The translations under genes were made by a program, and so were the position numbers. From assembly GCA_021769625.1 (NCBI GenBank), contig JAETSN010000039.1:1-41334 (forward strand): 41,334 nucleotides of DNA. Reading direction: 5' to 3'. Shown piece after piece: positions 23,529 through 32,268 of the stretch; positions within the stretch are counted from its first letter, which is position 1, and each line of letters opens with the position of its first letter. Source of the DNA: [Clostridium] symbiosum. Lineage in GTDB: Bacteria; Bacillota; Clostridia; Lachnospirales; Lachnospiraceae. The notes under the pieces were generated by a model. That model did not search any database, had not been told where the DNA came from, and worked only from the letters and a program-made list of their open reading frames with translations.

Positions 23529-25463
23529 TTAAAACGCATAGATCAGCGCACTGTAAGGCGGCAGATCCAGAACGATGGAATAATCCTTAAAACAGCAGGC
23601 CTCTTTCTTTGCCGTGATCTCCGCCGGCACTTCCCCGCCGCTTCCGCCGAATCTTTCTTCCGTACTGTTGAGCAGCAGTTTATATTTCTTCTTCGCCGGC
23701 ACGCCGACTCTGTATTTTTCCCACTTCATCGGCGTCATATTGATGATGAACAGCAGACGTTTCTTGTCGCTGTCGCATTTTCTGATAAAGCTGTAGGTGC
23801 TTCTGTCGCAGTCATCCGCATTCATCCACTCAAAGCCGCTCCAGTCCGCATCATTTTCCCACAGGCACGGATATTTCCGGTAAATATGAAGCAGCTCCTT
23901 CACATAGTCCTGCAGGCCTTTATTCAGCTTTTCTCCCAGCAGATACCAGTCAAGCTCCCTCGCTTCGCTCCACTCTCTCTCCTGCCCGAAATCCTGTCCC
24001 ATAAACAGAAGCTTTTTCCCGTTATGCCCGAACATATAAGTATAGCCGTTCCGCAGGTTAGCGTACTTATCCACCTGATACCCCGGCATCTTATTCACCA
24101 TGGAACATTTCAGATGCACTACCTCGTCATGGGAGAGGGGCAGGATATAACTCTCGCTGCTGTTGTAGGTCATGGCAAACGTCATGCTGTAGTGATTGTT
24201 TTTCCTGAAATAAGGATCCAGCTTCATATATTCACAGAAATCATGCATCCAGCCCATATTCCACTTAAAGGAGAAGCCCAGCCCTTCCCCGCTGATATCG
24301 CCGGTCACCATGGGCCATGCCGTGGACTCCTCGGCGATCGTCAAAAATCCCGGATAGGTCCCGCGCACCACGGAATTTAAATGTTTGAAGAACTCGATCG
24401 CCTCCAGGTTTTTATTTCCGCCGTAAATATTAGGCACCCACTGTCCGTCCCGTTTCCCGTAGTCCAGATAGAGCATGGAGGCCACCGCGTCCACGCGGAT
24501 GCCGTCCACATGGTATTCCTTTAACCAGAACAACGCGTTGGCGATCAGGAAATTCTTCACTTCCGTCTTTCCGTAATTAAAAATCTTTGTTCCCCAGTCC
24601 GGATGCTCCCCAAGCCTTGGATCGGGATGTTCAAAAATACATTCCCCGTCAAATCTGCCCAGCCCATGCGCATCTGTCGCAAAATGGGCCGGCACCCAGT
24701 CCAGGATAACGCCGATCCCCGCCCTGTGGAATTTATTGACCAAATACATAAAGTCCGAAGGTTCCCCATGCCGGGACGTAGGTGCGTAATACCCGGTCAC
24801 CTGATAGCCCCAGGAGCCGTCAAAGGGATATTCCGCAATCCCCATCAGCTCAATATGGGTGTATCCCATCTCTTTCATATAATCGCAGGCCCTGTCCGCG
24901 AACTCCCTGTAATTATAAAAGCCGTCCTCCGTTCCGTCGGGATGCTTCATCCAGGATCCGATATGGCACTCATAGATCGCCATCGGTTCTTTCTTCATAT
25001 CCCTCTGGTCGCGTTTTCCCATCCAGATATTATCCGTCCATTTGAAATCCGAAAGATCCGTTGTTTTGGAAGCATTTCCGGGACGCATCTCCGCATAATT
25101 GGCAAAGGGATCCGCTTTATAAAGCTTACTCCCGCCGGAAGTAACGATCATAAACTTGTACATCTGATTTTTCTGTACGTTCGGAATAAAGCAGCTCCAT
25201 ATTCCGCCGCTCCCCAGCTTCTTCATCGGATTCGCCTTCTCATCCCAATCGTTGAACTCACCGATCACATAAATTTCTTTTGCATTGGGCGCCCATACGC
25301 CAAAGAAGTATCCCTTCTTTCCGTTCTCCTCGGAAGGATGGGCTCCCAGTTTCTTATAGATGTCGTAGTGTGTCCCCTGAGCAAACAGAAACTGATCCGC
25401 CTCGGATATAAATACTTTCTTTTCTTCCGGCCTTGTGTCCAGAGTGTTTTTCTTTTTTGCCAT
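23529..25463 (-). CDS. glgB: 1,4-alpha-glucan (glycogen) branching enzyme
   Basis: This 644-residue GH13 enzyme has the N-terminal carbohydrate-binding domain (GAHPSEENGKKGYFFGVWAPNA, then FNDWDEKANPM), followed by the catalytic barrel. Catalytic motifs are GIRVDAVAS with the nucleophile Asp, LTIAEESTAWP with the acid Glu, and LPLSHDEVVH with the transition-state Asp. YPFDGSWGYQVTGYYAPTSRHG is typical of GlgB. It makes alpha-1,6 branches in glycogen. The ATG at 25463 has AAGGGG 6 nt upstream; another ATG seven codons earlier is possible. It follows the TPR gene by 72 nt with no promoter visible, so they are probably co-transcribed. No other glycogen genes are in the window. Confidence 0.95.
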   Translation of the reverse strand: MAKKKNTLDTRPEEKKVFISEADQFLFAQGTHYDIYKKLGAHPSEENGKKGYFFGVWAPNAKEIYVIGEFNDWDEKANPMKKLGSGGIWSCFIPNVQKNQMYKFMIVTSGGSKLYKADPFANYAEMRPGNASKTTDLSDFKWTDNIWMGKRDQRDMKKEPMAIYECHIGSWMKHPDGTEDGFYNYREFADRACDYMKEMGYTHIELMGIAEYPFDGSWGYQVTGYYAPTSRHGEPSDFMYLVNKFHRAGIGVILDWVPAHFATDAHGLGRFDGECIFEHPDPRLGEHPDWGTKIFNYGKTEVKNFLIANALFWLKEYHVDGIRVDAVASMLYLDYGKRDGQWVPNIYGGNKNLEAIEFFKHLNSVVRGTYPGFLTIAEESTAWPMVTGDISGEGLGFSFKWNMGWMHDFCEYMKLDPYFRKNNHYSMTFAMTYNSSESYILPLSHDEVVHLKCSMVNKMPGYQVDKYANLRNGYTYMFGHNGKKLLFMGQDFGQEREWSEARELDWYLLGEKLNKGLQDYVKELLHIYRKYPCLWENDADWSGFEWMNADDCDRSTYSFIRKCDSDKKRLLFIINMTPMKWEKYRVGVPAKKKYKLLLNSTEERFGGSGGEVPAEITAKKEACCFKDYSIVLDLPPYSALIYAF

Positions 25464-25535
25464 ACCTTTCCCCTTCTCTTTCATAATTCTTTATCTGTGC
25501 TTCCCCTATGACAGAGAGTTCCCATCGGCATCTTT

Positions 25536-28232
25536 TTATGCATAATAGAAGAAATCTTCTTCCCTCAGCACGATCATATCTTCACTGTCATAGCGTTTAC
25601 CGATCAATACATCAAAGAAATGCTTCGGCGTCTTTTTATCCGCATGCCGTATTGCTTCCTTTACAAGCCTGCGCACATCCGTTGTTGTGACGGAATGCTC
25701 CGCCGTCTGCATGTCCGCGATCCTGGTGTGGAGCGCCAGTACCCCCATTTCATCAATACCGTACTCCTTATCATAGGCGAACTTTTTACCGTAAGCCACC
25801 AGCGCATCGTCATTCAGCGCCTCAATATCGATCCGGGTATTAAAAGGATCTTTCAATACCGCATTGACCTCCAGTAAACTGTTTATCGCCGCCTTGGTAT
25901 CCACCAGCATAACGATGATGCCCTTGCTCTCTGTCTGGAGTGCCTCCACCAGCGCTTCCGCCGTGCTGCAGTTCATACCGCCCGCATCCACCACGATCAG
26001 CGCGCCGTTTTTCAGCTTGTCAATGATATCCCCCGGGTTCTTCTTATTCAAAGCCCTGCCCGTGATCTTCGCCGCGCGGCCGGAGAAATTACTGTCGGAC
26101 ATCTGCAGATCCCGCACCAGATTTCTCGCAAAGTTCATTGCTCCGGCATCTTCCTCACCGGTGATCAGTACATTGCCCGTATAAGCGGCAAGGCTCATAT
26201 TATCCAGAACATGGAGCAGCTGTCCTCTGGACTTCCGGCTGTGTACAAAAGCTTCAAACAGTTCTTTTTCTTCCGGGGAAAGCGGTCTGTCGTTCGGCGC
26301 CGGTCTCAGTTCTTCCGGCAGGTTCCGCTCTTCCGACTGTATCCGTCCCGCGGGCTGTCCCGGTTTTTCCGGCTCCGCCTCTTCCTGTCCGGTCTGCATT
26401 CTTCTTTCGTTCTCCCCTGCTGCCGGCTCTTTGGTTCCCTCTTCCATCCGGATATAATCGGGACCTGCCGCTTCCCCCTCTTCCGGCTCTTCGAAAACAT
26501 CTTCCTCAGGCTGCTCTGTCCCCGCCTCTTTTAATGCAGCTTTTTCGGCCTCCTTCGCTTCCGCTTCTTTTGCCGTCTGTTCCAGTTCCCTGATCAGCGA
26601 ATCTTTAGACGCCTCAAACTCAGCAAAAATATCCCCAGTCTTATCCAGCACGCTTTTCTGCACATTGTCCTTCAGCTGAGCTTCTTTATTTTTCTTCATC
26701 TGCTCCCATTCCTGCAGAATATCCTGAATGCTCATCTGACCGGTGATCTGTTTTTCAACTTTATCTTTTTCAGGTACAACGAGGGAAATCTGGCCGTCCG
26801 GCTCCTGAGAGAGCATCTCGTCAAACCCGGATTTCTGTACCGCAAAATCCGACGGGCGCATCACATCCTTCGGCGGCCTCAGCACACCCTGCCCCTGCAC
26901 TGTCGGTACGATCACTTTCTTTACGCCGGAAGCGGAACTTTCCTCCTCATAAACCGGGCCTCTTTCCGGTTCTTTTTTCGGCGCCTCTTCCGGTTCCCTG
27001 ACCTCCTCTATTTCCATATCCTCCGATATGGCTCTTATCTCCGGATGGGAAACCGCCGCCGACAGATCCGTTGTATTCGGATCCTCAAAAAACACCTCTT
27101 CCATATCCGGCACGGGCGGTATTTCCTGTGTTTCCTCCAGCATCGGCGCCATCAGGCTTTTTGTAATACGGTCCGTCTCTGTCTCATCTTCCTCTTCGGG
27201 CGTCTCCTGAATGAAGATCTCCCCTGTATCGTTTATGACCTCTTCCTCATCCCCGTCATAGAGCGCGTCCGCACTTTCCTCTTCCTCCGGTATCTCCTGA
27301 TTATAGGATACGCCCTCTTCGCCCTCCTGTCCATATACAAAATCACTGTTTTGACTATCCGGCAAGACCGGATCCGTCCCCTCCCAGAGCGGGGCGCCGC
27401 CCTCATCCTCCATCAGGCGCTTCATATCCTTCGCCAGTTCTTTTTGCAGGTTTATCGTATTATAGGGGCTGTTATCCAGGATCTTCACCTGTATATCCGC
27501 AAGATCCTCCACCGGCAGCCGCACTGTAGGTGCTTCCGATACGCTTCTCCCCTCGTTTTCCTTTACAATGGCAGCATCCAGATTGGGAATGACCCGGGTA
27601 TCGCCCTGCTCGATCTCCACCTGTTTTACCCCGTCGTAAAGAGCCTGCTGCTTTGGTGTCAGGGGTTCATGCAGCATCTTCAGCTCCATCGCTTTCCGTA
27701 CATATCTGCCCTCTCCGAACCAGAGGATCATCTCGTCGCACTCTTCCACACATTTTGTGCCGAAACCGATCTTATGATACAGATAAGCCAGTTCATATCC
27801 CCAGCGGTCTATATATTCTTCCTCTTTCAGCTTCTCCAGTACCTTGATCTGCTCCTCAAGGCTGACTTCCTGCGCCGCATACACTTTATAGAGCAGGATA
27901 TATCTTCTGCTGTCATCCGGCGCGACCTGACAGAATTCCTTGTAATACTCCCACGCATTTACCACATCCCCCAGCTTCAGACAGAGCTCTGTCAGTGCAA
28001 AAACGATCATCCTGCTTCCCGGCCGCTTCTCATAAGCCATTTCAAGGATCGTCTTGCTGTCCTCATAGCGACGGACCATTTTATATACGTCGCTGATCAT
28101 GCAGAGCATTTTTACGCTCTTTACCCTGCGCCAGTCAATGGTATCCGCTATATCGGCCGCTTCCCGGTAATTTCTCTCTTCTACTAAAGTTCTGATTTCT
28201 TCCGATCTTATCTTATATTCCTGTTTATCCAA
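25536..28232 (-). CDS. TPR protein with acidic linker and degenerate AAA-like C-terminal domain
   Basis: An 898-residue protein in three parts. Residues 1 to about 210 form TPR-like helix pairs (RNYREAADIADTIDW, EDSKTILEMAYEKRPGSRM). Residues about 220-640 are a Glu/Pro-rich, probably unfolded linker with several phospho-acceptor-like TxE segments. The last ~240 residues follow an AAA+ layout of the CbxX/stage V K type, but the Walker A site reads ITGEEDAGAMN instead of GxxGxGKT, and the Walker B site reads ALIVVDAGGMN. It therefore probably does not hydrolyse ATP. The start is a TTG at 28232 with GAGGTGG 7 nt upstream. Function unknown; a scaffold role is my guess. It is read from its own promoter at 28299-28327 and precedes glgB. 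Confidence 0.78.
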   Translation of the reverse strand: MDKQEYKIRSEEIRTLVEERNYREAADIADTIDWRRVKSVKMLCMISDVYKMVRRYEDSKTILEMAYEKRPGSRMIVFALTELCLKLGDVVNAWEYYKEFCQVAPDDSRRYILLYKVYAAQEVSLEEQIKVLEKLKEEEYIDRWGYELAYLYHKIGFGTKCVEECDEMILWFGEGRYVRKAMELKMLHEPLTPKQQALYDGVKQVEIEQGDTRVIPNLDAAIVKENEGRSVSEAPTVRLPVEDLADIQVKILDNSPYNTINLQKELAKDMKRLMEDEGGAPLWEGTDPVLPDSQNSDFVYGQEGEEGVSYNQEIPEEEESADALYDGDEEEVINDTGEIFIQETPEEEDETETDRITKSLMAPMLEETQEIPPVPDMEEVFFEDPNTTDLSAAVSHPEIRAISEDMEIEEVREPEEAPKKEPERGPVYEEESSASGVKKVIVPTVQGQGVLRPPKDVMRPSDFAVQKSGFDEMLSQEPDGQISLVVPEKDKVEKQITGQMSIQDILQEWEQMKKNKEAQLKDNVQKSVLDKTGDIFAEFEASKDSLIRELEQTAKEAEAKEAEKAALKEAGTEQPEEDVFEEPEEGEAAGPDYIRMEEGTKEPAAGENERRMQTGQEEAEPEKPGQPAGRIQSEERNLPEELRPAPNDRPLSPEEKELFEAFVHSRKSRGQLLHVLDNMSLAAYTGNVLITGEEDAGAMNFARNLVRDLQMSDSNFSGRAAKITGRALNKKNPGDIIDKLKNGALIVVDAGGMNCSTAEALVEALQTESKGIIVMLVDTKAAINSLLEVNAVLKDPFNTRIDIEALNDDALVAYGKKFAYDKEYGIDEMGVLALHTRIADMQTAEHSVTTTDVRRLVKEAIRHADKKTPKHFFDVLIGKRYDSEDMIVLREEDFFYYA

Positions 28233-28298
28233 AGGTACCCACCTCAAACTTCATCTTACAACAAACCACTGCAATATCAAATTATTTCCTAACTTAAA

Positions 28299-28327
28299 AG
28301 TGTACCATAGGTTTTGTTATAAGTCAA
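28299..28327 (-). promoter_or_regulatory. Promoter of the TPR protein-glgB unit
   Basis: Minus-strand TTGACT (28322-28327), 17-nt spacer, TACACT (28299-28304), 67 nt before the TTG start. It begins 12 nt after the rsmA stop codon. Confidence 0.7.
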
Positions 28328-28338
28328 AGTGATATATA

Positions 28339-29226
28339 CTAAATATTGTGTTTGGATGCGCGGACGCCGGAGCCCAATAAATTGGAAAGCTTTGCGAAAT
28401 CCCCGAGGGAAAGTTTTTCCCCGCGGATGGTTTCCGGAATCTGCAGTTTTTGCAGGGCATTCGCGATATTTTCTTTGGTCAGTCCCGGAAGGGCGGCGCC
28501 CATGAGGGCGTTGGGGAGCATCTTGCGGCGCTGGTTGAAGGCGGCGCGGATCAGGTCAAACATGAACTTTTCATCCTGCACTTCTACCGGAGGGGTTTCA
28601 TGACTTTTCAGATGGATCACGGCACTGCCCACGGTGGGTCTCGGCATAAAGCAATTGGGCGGGACATTGGCGGCTATTTCAGGCTCGGCGTAATACTGCA
28701 CCGCGAGCGAAAGGGCGCCGTAATCCTTTGTGCCGGGTTTTGCCTGCATGCGCTGTGCCACTTCCTTTTGCACCATGACCGTGATGCCGGATAATGGTAC
28801 ATCGTTTTCAAACAATCCCATAATGATCGGCGTTGTAATGTAATAAGGCAGGTTTGCCACCACTTTCAGTGGCTTCCCCACCGCATAGTTCTCCGCCAGT
28901 TCCCTGATATCCAGCTTTAAGATATCCCCCTGTATCACCGTAACATTTTCATAGGAGGCAAGGGTTTCCTCCAGAATGGGGATCAGCGCCTTATCGATCT
29001 CCACCGCGATCACACTGCCCGCGTTTTCGGCCAGATACTGCGTCATCGTGCCGATCCCCGGCCCGATCTCCAGCACACAGTCTTCCGGCCCGATCCCGGC
29101 TGCCGATATGATCCGCTCTAAAACAGAAGTGTCGATCAGAAAATTCTGTCCGAACTTTTTCTGAAAATGAAACTGATATTTTTGCAGTATCGCTATTGTA
29201 TTCTGCGGAATTCCCAATGTTGCCAT
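28339..29226 (-). CDS. rsmA: 16S rRNA dimethyltransferase RsmA (KsgA)
   Basis: A 295-residue SAM-dependent methyltransferase. FGQNFLID near the start binds RNA and substrate, VLEIGPGIGTMTQ is the SAM loop, and NLPYYITTPI is the catalytic motif IV of adenine N6-dimethylases. It dimethylates two adjacent adenosines near the 3' end of 16S rRNA during 30S maturation. The start at 29226 has AAGGGA 7 nt upstream and gives the usual MATLGIPQNTIAIL N-terminus; 39 further codons are open but unmatched. It follows tatD by 85 nt, the usual Firmicute neighbourhood, although the ribonuclease M5 gene often found between them is missing. Confidence 0.96.
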   Translation of the reverse strand: MATLGIPQNTIAILQKYQFHFQKKFGQNFLIDTSVLERIISAAGIGPEDCVLEIGPGIGTMTQYLAENAGSVIAVEIDKALIPILEETLASYENVTVIQGDILKLDIRELAENYAVGKPLKVVANLPYYITTPIIMGLFENDVPLSGITVMVQKEVAQRMQAKPGTKDYGALSLAVQYYAEPEIAANVPPNCFMPRPTVGSAVIHLKSHETPPVEVQDEKFMFDLIRAAFNQRRKMLPNALMGAALPGLTKENIANALQKLQIPETIRGEKLSLGDFAKLSNLLGSGVRASKHNI

Positions 29227-29311
29227 GCTTTCTTCCCTTCTGCCTTCTGCGTTTCCTTTCCCTGTGTGATATTTGTTTCCACATATGATATCTGTATTTC
29301 CGCTTTCAGCC

Positions 29312-30115
29312 TTACAGTCCATCCCGCGCGGTATCTGCTCCAAAATCCTCGTTTCCCATAAACAGCCGCTTCGCGTTTTTCTCCGTTGCCGCAGTCACTT
29401 CCTCCGCGGAAATCCCCTTGATCTCTGCGATCTTCTCCGCCACAAAGGGCAGATACAGGGAACAGTTCCGTTTTCCCCTGTAGGGAACCGGCGCAAGATA
29501 AGGGCTGTCCGTTTCCAGCAGGATCGAATCCAGCGGCACATACTCCACGCACTCCCGCAGTTTCTTTGCGTTCTGGAATGTCACCACACCGCCTACCCCG
29601 ATCAGATAACCCATATCCAGGAATTCCCTTGCGCTCTCCTTTGTATAGGAAAAACAGTGAATGACGCCCCGCTTTTCCACCGCTTTCTCCGCCTTCATGA
29701 TATCCAGCGTATCCTTCGCCGCATCCCGGGAGTGGATGACCACCGGGAGGGAGGTCTCGTTCGCCAGCGCAAGCTGTCTGACAAACCATTTTTTCTGTAT
29801 TTTCCTCCCCACATTATCCCAGTGATAATCCAGCCCGATCTCACCCACTGCCAGAACCTTCTCATGTCCGCACTGTTTTTTCAGCCACGAAAAATTTTCT
29901 TCGTCCAACTCTCCCGTATCGCTGGGGTGTATTCCCACTGCCGCGAAAACAAAGGGGTATTTCTCCGCCAGTACAAGCGTTGTGCGGACTGAAGGAAGGT
30001 CCGATGATATATTCATCACATAGTCTATCCCCCGCTGCCGCATCCCGGCGAGCAGCTCGTCCCTGTCCGCATCAAAGGCTTCATCATCATAGTGCGCATG
30101 GCTTTCAAATATCAT
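29312..30115 (-). CDS. TatD family metal-dependent hydrolase
   Basis: The 267-residue TIM-barrel hydrolase has the TatD metal ligands: HAHYDD at the N-terminus, GEIGLDYHWD with the bridging Glu, VIHSRDA, GVIHCFSY and ETDSPYLAP with the final Asp. TatD/YabD proteins act as 3'-5' exonucleases or DNA-repair-linked deoxyribonucleases. AGGAG lies 6 nt before the ATG. It is the first gene of the tatD-rsmA pair. Confidence 0.94.
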   Translation of the reverse strand: MIFESHAHYDDEAFDADRDELLAGMRQRGIDYVMNISSDLPSVRTTLVLAEKYPFVFAAVGIHPSDTGELDEENFSWLKKQCGHEKVLAVGEIGLDYHWDNVGRKIQKKWFVRQLALANETSLPVVIHSRDAAKDTLDIMKAEKAVEKRGVIHCFSYTKESAREFLDMGYLIGVGGVVTFQNAKKLRECVEYVPLDSILLETDSPYLAPVPYRGKRNCSLYLPFVAEKIAEIKGISAEEVTAATEKNAKRLFMGNEDFGADTARDGL

Positions 30116-30172
30116 CTTTCTCTCCTGTCCCGGTCTCCGTCATATTTTTTTCTATTTTTTGTAAAAAAACAC

Positions 30173-30201
30173 TTGCATTCTTAAAAACATTATACTATAA
30201 T
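30173..30201 (+). promoter_or_regulatory. Promoter of tRNA-Lys
   Basis: TTGCAT (30173-30178), 17-nt spacer, TATAAT (30196-30201), start expected near 30208, 33 nt ahead of the tRNA. Confidence 0.75.
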
Positions 30202-30240
30202 CATTCTTGCGTTGTAAATTATAACCTTTTATATTTGTTC

Positions 30241-30313
30241 GGGCCATTAGCTCAGTTGGTAGAGCAGTAGACTCTTAATCTATTTGTCCAGGGTTCGAGT
30301 CCCTGATGGCCCA
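30241..30313 (+). tRNA. tRNA-Lys (anticodon CUU)
   Basis: A 73-nt cloverleaf. The acceptor GGGCCAT pairs with ATGGCCC, the D arm is AGCTCAGTTGGTAGAGC, the anticodon loop is CTCTTAA with anticodon CTT, and the T arm is CAGGGTTCGAGTCCCTG. The discriminator is A and no CCA is encoded. It reads AAG codons. No clear terminator follows. Confidence 0.95.
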
Positions 30314-30489
30314 TGAAGCACTGTTTCTGTAACGATTGTTGTGGGGGCGGTGTTTTTCTTTGTATTTTTTTTAAAACATCCCGGAAATTTCACCCCCCCA
30401 CTAGACAATTTTCCCTTAAAGTGATAAATTAACAGATGGCAGAAGATTATTCTTTCGCCTAAAATCACAGAGAGAGAGGGAGACTCGAG

Positions 30490-30963
30490 ATGGCAAAAAA
30501 AACATGGTCTGTAACAACAGACGAAGGTACTTTTTCAGTTGATCTGAAGGGCAGTAAAGTCAGCATTAACGGTGCCCCCCCAGAGAGATTAAACAGATTC
30601 GCAAAGAAAACACATTTTATCGATACGGAATACACGATTCCGCTCGGCAACAGGACTGCAACTCTGGTTATCCAGTCTATGGCTTCTCCTGTACTGGCGT
30701 ACAACGGTGTAGACTGTGCTACCGGTGAACCTTGGCAGTATCAGAAGATTCCTGCATGGGGCTGGATTTTCCTTGTGATCGATATTATACTTGCTCCGTT
30801 CTTCGGATGGCTGTGGGCTTTGCTTGCGCTTCTTGTTTCCGCAGTTGTGATCAGAAGCAAACTGAATGTAGGCGTTAAGATCGTTCTTTGTATCTTACTG
30901 ATCATCGCGGCGGCTGCTATGGGCCTTTTAGTCGGCGTGGCAGCAGGCGTGGCACTCTCCTAG
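30490..30963 (+). CDS. Small membrane protein of unknown function
   Basis: A 157-residue protein I do not recognise. Residues 1 to about 85 form a soluble, beta-rich, basic domain (TWSVTTDEGTFSVDLKG, TATLVIQSMASPVL). Then follow two or three hydrophobic helices (about 88-118 and 127-155), ending Gly/Ala/Val-rich. GAGGGAG precedes the ATG by about 8 nt. It stands alone between tRNA-Lys and a strong terminator (30993-31028). The exposed N-terminal domain is probably cytosolic since there is no signal peptide. No function is proposed. Confidence 0.75.
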   Translation: MAKKTWSVTTDEGTFSVDLKGSKVSINGAPPERLNRFAKKTHFIDTEYTIPLGNRTATLVIQSMASPVLAYNGVDCATGEPWQYQKIPAWGWIFLVIDIILAPFFGWLWALLALLVSAVVIRSKLNVGVKIVLCILLIIAAAAMGLLVGVAAGVALS

Positions 30964-30992
30964 TACATCATATTTAAAATTTACGGAAACGA

Positions 30993-31028
30993 ACTTCCGG
31001 TATGGATCGATCCCATGCCGGAAGTTTT
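30993..31028 (+). terminator. Intrinsic terminator after the small membrane protein gene
   Basis: A 13-bp stem (ACTTCCGGTATGG/CCATGCCGGAAGT, one U-G pair in plus-strand RNA) with a 7-nt loop is followed by TTTT, 29 nt past the stop codon. Confidence 0.75.
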
Positions 31029-31077
31029 GACATTCATGGCGACAGAACAGCCGCAGAGGTAAGGCAGAGGATTGGAT

Positions 31078-31971
31078 ATGGCTGATACAAATTACGAGAA
31101 AACCGGATATCTGCACGACCCGTTCAGGCTGTTCCATCTGACGGATCGGGAAATAAAAGATTATGAATGTCATTATCATGATTTTCATAAGATTCTTCTG
31201 TTTTTCTCCGGCGATATCGATTACTTTATAGAGGGGGCCACCTATCGTCTGGAGCCCCGGGATATCGTTCTGATCGGCGCCGGGGATGTCCACAGGCCCA
31301 TTATCCGTTCTGCTGCCCCTTATGAAAGGATCATCCTCTATGTTTCCTCCGATTTTTTAGCTTCCTATACGGACAGCGGATATTCCCTGGAAACCTGTTT
31401 CCAGAAACAGACAGCGGCACACTCCGCAGGCTGCCCAGATATCTGCCCAAAAGAAAAGACGGAGCCCCTTCCGGTTCTCCGTACTTCTTCCTCTTCTGTT
31501 CCTGCACTTTTTAAACTCTGTGAAAAGCTGGAAGCCTCTCTTTCCAGCCAGGAGTATGCTGCCAGTTTATACAGCCGCACCCTCCTCCTCCAGTTTCTGA
31601 TCCAGCTTAACAGAAGCTTTTTATCCGATTCCTTCCGCTATATCGAAACAGCTTCTTCCAATCAGAAAATCACGGAAATCCTGCACTACATCAACGAGCA
31701 TCTGGACGGGGATCTCTCCATCGATGCCCTCTCAAGACAGTTTTTCATCAGCCGCCGCTATCTGATGCATATCTTCCGGCTGGAGACCGGCTACAGCATC
31801 GGTAAGTATGTCAATGCAAAGCGCCTGTTCTGGGCCCGGGATAAGATCCGCCACGGCATGTCGCTCACCGACGCCTGCTTTTCCTCCGGCTTTCAGCACT
31901 ATTCCACCTTTACGCGCTCCTACTACCGAATGTTCCAGACCACGCCGGGAACGCTGAAAAAAGAGTTTTAA
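31078..31971 (+). CDS. AraC family transcriptional regulator with cupin sensor domain
   Basis: A 297-residue regulator. The N-terminal cupin (about 20-95: HYHDFHKILLFFSGDIDYFIEG, then DIVLIGAGDVHRP) should bind a small ligand, often a sugar. The C-terminal ~100 residues carry the two AraC helix-turn-helix motifs (LSIDALSRQFFISRRYLMHIFR and LTDACFSSGFQHYSTFTRSY). A Cys-containing loop sits between them. The ATG at 31078 has AGAGG 7 nt upstream; a TTG two codons earlier is too close to that site. Its target is not evident: no sugar genes adjoin. Its last bases overlap the convergent small gene by 4 nt. Confidence 0.92.
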   Translation: MADTNYEKTGYLHDPFRLFHLTDREIKDYECHYHDFHKILLFFSGDIDYFIEGATYRLEPRDIVLIGAGDVHRPIIRSAAPYERIILYVSSDFLASYTDSGYSLETCFQKQTAAHSAGCPDICPKEKTEPLPVLRTSSSSVPALFKLCEKLEASLSSQEYAASLYSRTLLLQFLIQLNRSFLSDSFRYIETASSNQKITEILHYINEHLDGDLSIDALSRQFFISRRYLMHIFRLETGYSIGKYVNAKRLFWARDKIRHGMSLTDACFSSGFQHYSTFTRSYYRMFQTTPGTLKKEF

Positions 31972-32180
31972 TTTTTTTCCATCGATGAATCCGAGTACAT
32001 ATCCAGAAAACCCACGACTTCGCTCACCGGCCTGCCGTACATATGGCAGCATTTATGGTCTATCAGTTTCTCTTCCTCCTGCAGTTCATTGAAATTCACG
32101 CTCATTTTCAATGCGCCTATCTCCATCTCATGATCCAGATGCCGCAGCACCTCCTCGATCATTTTTTCCTGTTCATCCAT
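31968..32180 (-). CDS. Small protein of unknown function
   Basis: A 70-residue acidic protein I do not recognise, with a helical N-terminal half (EKMIEEVLRHLDHEMEIGALKMSVNFNELQEEEKLID) and KCCHMYGRPVSEVVGF. GGAGG lies 6 nt before the ATG. It overlaps the end of the AraC gene by 4 nt in convergent orientation and follows ilvE by 88 nt, possibly on the same transcript. The start site and clean frame support a real gene. Confidence 0.6.
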   Translation of the reverse strand: MDEQEKMIEEVLRHLDHEMEIGALKMSVNFNELQEEEKLIDHKCCHMYGRPVSEVVGFLDMYSDSSMEKN

Positions 32181-32268
32181 GACGCGCCTCCCCCGCCACT
32201 ATTCACAGCCAACATCATGTCATTTCGTCAGCACCTCAGTCAACGGGTCACTTTCCTGCTGCTTTTTT

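Noticed and set aside
23214-24380. A 388-codon plus-strand frame opposite glgB and the DUF6240 start
   Set aside because: It covers parts of two confident minus-strand genes and the terminator between them; no recognisable domain.
27045-28187. A 380-codon plus-strand frame opposite the TPR gene
   Set aside because: Mirror of a coding strand with TPR pattern, own promoter and start site on the minus strand.
30314-30489. Terminator or promoter between tRNA-Lys and the small membrane protein gene
   Set aside because: T-runs and a G-rich and C-rich pair occur, but no stem directly precedes a U-tract and no -35/-10 pair is convincing.
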